Origin: Sulfurospirillum diekertiae
Lineage (GTDB): Bacteria; Campylobacterota; Campylobacteria; Campylobacterales; Sulfurospirillaceae
Reading direction: 5' to 3'
NCBI RefSeq assembly: GCF_002309535.1
Contig: NZ_CP023275.1
Location: 620,001-684,000, forward strand
DNA length: 64,000 nucleotides
The notes below the pieces were generated by a model. It was not told the DNA's origin and did no database searches. It was given only the letters and a program-made list of their open reading frames with translations. The position numbers and the translations under genes are program-made. Positions 63,611 to 64,000 of the stretch are shown one piece after another (positions within the stretch are counted from its first letter, which is position 1; each line of letters opens with the position of its first letter).

Positions 63611-64000
63611 AGAGTTGATTGAAAAGTTTGAAAGCGAAAATATTACATTAGCGCCACTACAAAAGCGTGGACTAGCGTATTTGATTGACGAAATCTTAAT
63701 TTCCGTTCTTTTTTCATTGATTTATCTTGATCAAATGCCTGAAAATGTGACGACAGAAGAGCTTCTAAATACTATTAACAGTCTGTTTATCTATGTTGTC
63801 GTATTAAAAGTGATTTATCAAACTTTTTTTGTATGGATGTATGGAGCAACGTTAGGAAAGATTGCGATGAAAATCAGAGTGATTTCAACAGCTGATTTAG
63901 AAAATCCATCTTTAGTCCTTTCGTTAAGTCGAGCAGTGTTTAGAATTATTAGTGAGTCCATATTTTATTTAGGCTTTATATGGGCGTATTTAAATCCAAA
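63600..64000 (+). CDS. RDD family membrane protein (cut by window end)
   Basis: The first ~133 residues of a membrane protein starting at ATG 63600, inside purD. An N-terminal [16 protein letters not shown] matches the R-x-x-A-xx-ID signature of the RDD family, and two membrane helices follow with [19 protein letters not shown], the second RDD hallmark (GxTxGK). Function of the family is generally unclear, with proposed roles in ion exchange. It is cotranscribed with purD. Confidence 0.8.
   Translation, partial: MTNEELIEKFESENITLAPLQKRGLAYLIDEILISVLFSLIYLDQMPENVTTEELLNTINSLFIYVVVLKVIYQTFFVWMYGATLGKIAMKIRVISTADLENPSLVLSLSRAVFRIISESIFYLGFIWAYLNP

Overview
The window looks like a chromosomal segment of a Campylobacterota (Epsilonproteobacteria) bacterium, most like Sulfurospirillum. 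The basis is gene order and protein character: a cvpA-fur-lysS-glyA-DUF1882-SPOR-aroE run as in Campylobacter, an ArsS-like histidine kinase, a 6S/purD-motif RNA immediately before purD, and AT-leaning codon use. No phage, CRISPR array, rRNA or tRNA was found. The assignment is by recognition, not by database search.

Layout. 0-2.5 kb (+): the end of a VWA-like protein, two tandem helical paralogues, and an ArsC-like nitrogenase-associated protein, probably the edge of a nif or accessory locus. 2.5-5.3 kb: a hexapeptide-repeat protein, an AEC transporter, a HutZ/HugZ-like protein and a TetR repressor. 5.4-9.5 kb (+): a compact module of a second FabF, a divergent QueG-like iron-sulfur protein and an SDR, controlled from a TetR-operator promoter, followed by an autoregulated marR and a cupin gene. 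9.6-12.4 kb (-): an AT-rich orphan, then thiC with a TPP riboswitch whose upstream edge abuts a 166-bp MITE-like element. 12.5-21.2 kb: a CheX-like protein, an amino-acid permease broken by a 1-base frameshift, a TSUP transporter, uvrA, and two tandem dicarboxylate-type symporters. 21.2-30.3 kb: an HDOD protein, polA, mntP, a YgjP-like peptidase, dnaJ, a Spy/CpxP-like periplasmic protein with its two-component system, and recR.

30.3-46.0 kb is all minus strand: a PAS-GGDEF protein, an MCP with a CZB domain, an acyl-CoA ligase, and then the long housekeeping run (read high to low) gatC, pilT, diguanylate cyclase, cvpA, fur, lysS, glyA, DUF1882, SPOR, trpE, aroE. 46.1-49.4 kb (+): a YfgM-like/BamB-like pair, coaX and short-form hisG. 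49.4-57.0 kb (-): a phosphorelay group (a receiver, a NIT-type hybrid kinase, a Sel1 protein and an Hpt-like protein without the histidine), uvrC and a DUF721 protein. 56.9-64 kb (+): a tiny LptM-like lipoprotein gene, nadB, nhaD, guaA, hemD, 6S RNA, purD and an RDD protein cut by the window end.

The most striking signal is not a gene. The 12-bp palindrome TTTACATGTAAA occurs 23 times exactly, plus about a dozen near copies, on a background where essentially none is expected. It lies in intergenic DNA, in hairpins and inside unrelated genes, where it forces the peptide L-H-V-K/N or F-T-C-K. It behaves like a highly iterated palindrome (compare HIP1 of cyanobacteria), and I know of no function for it.
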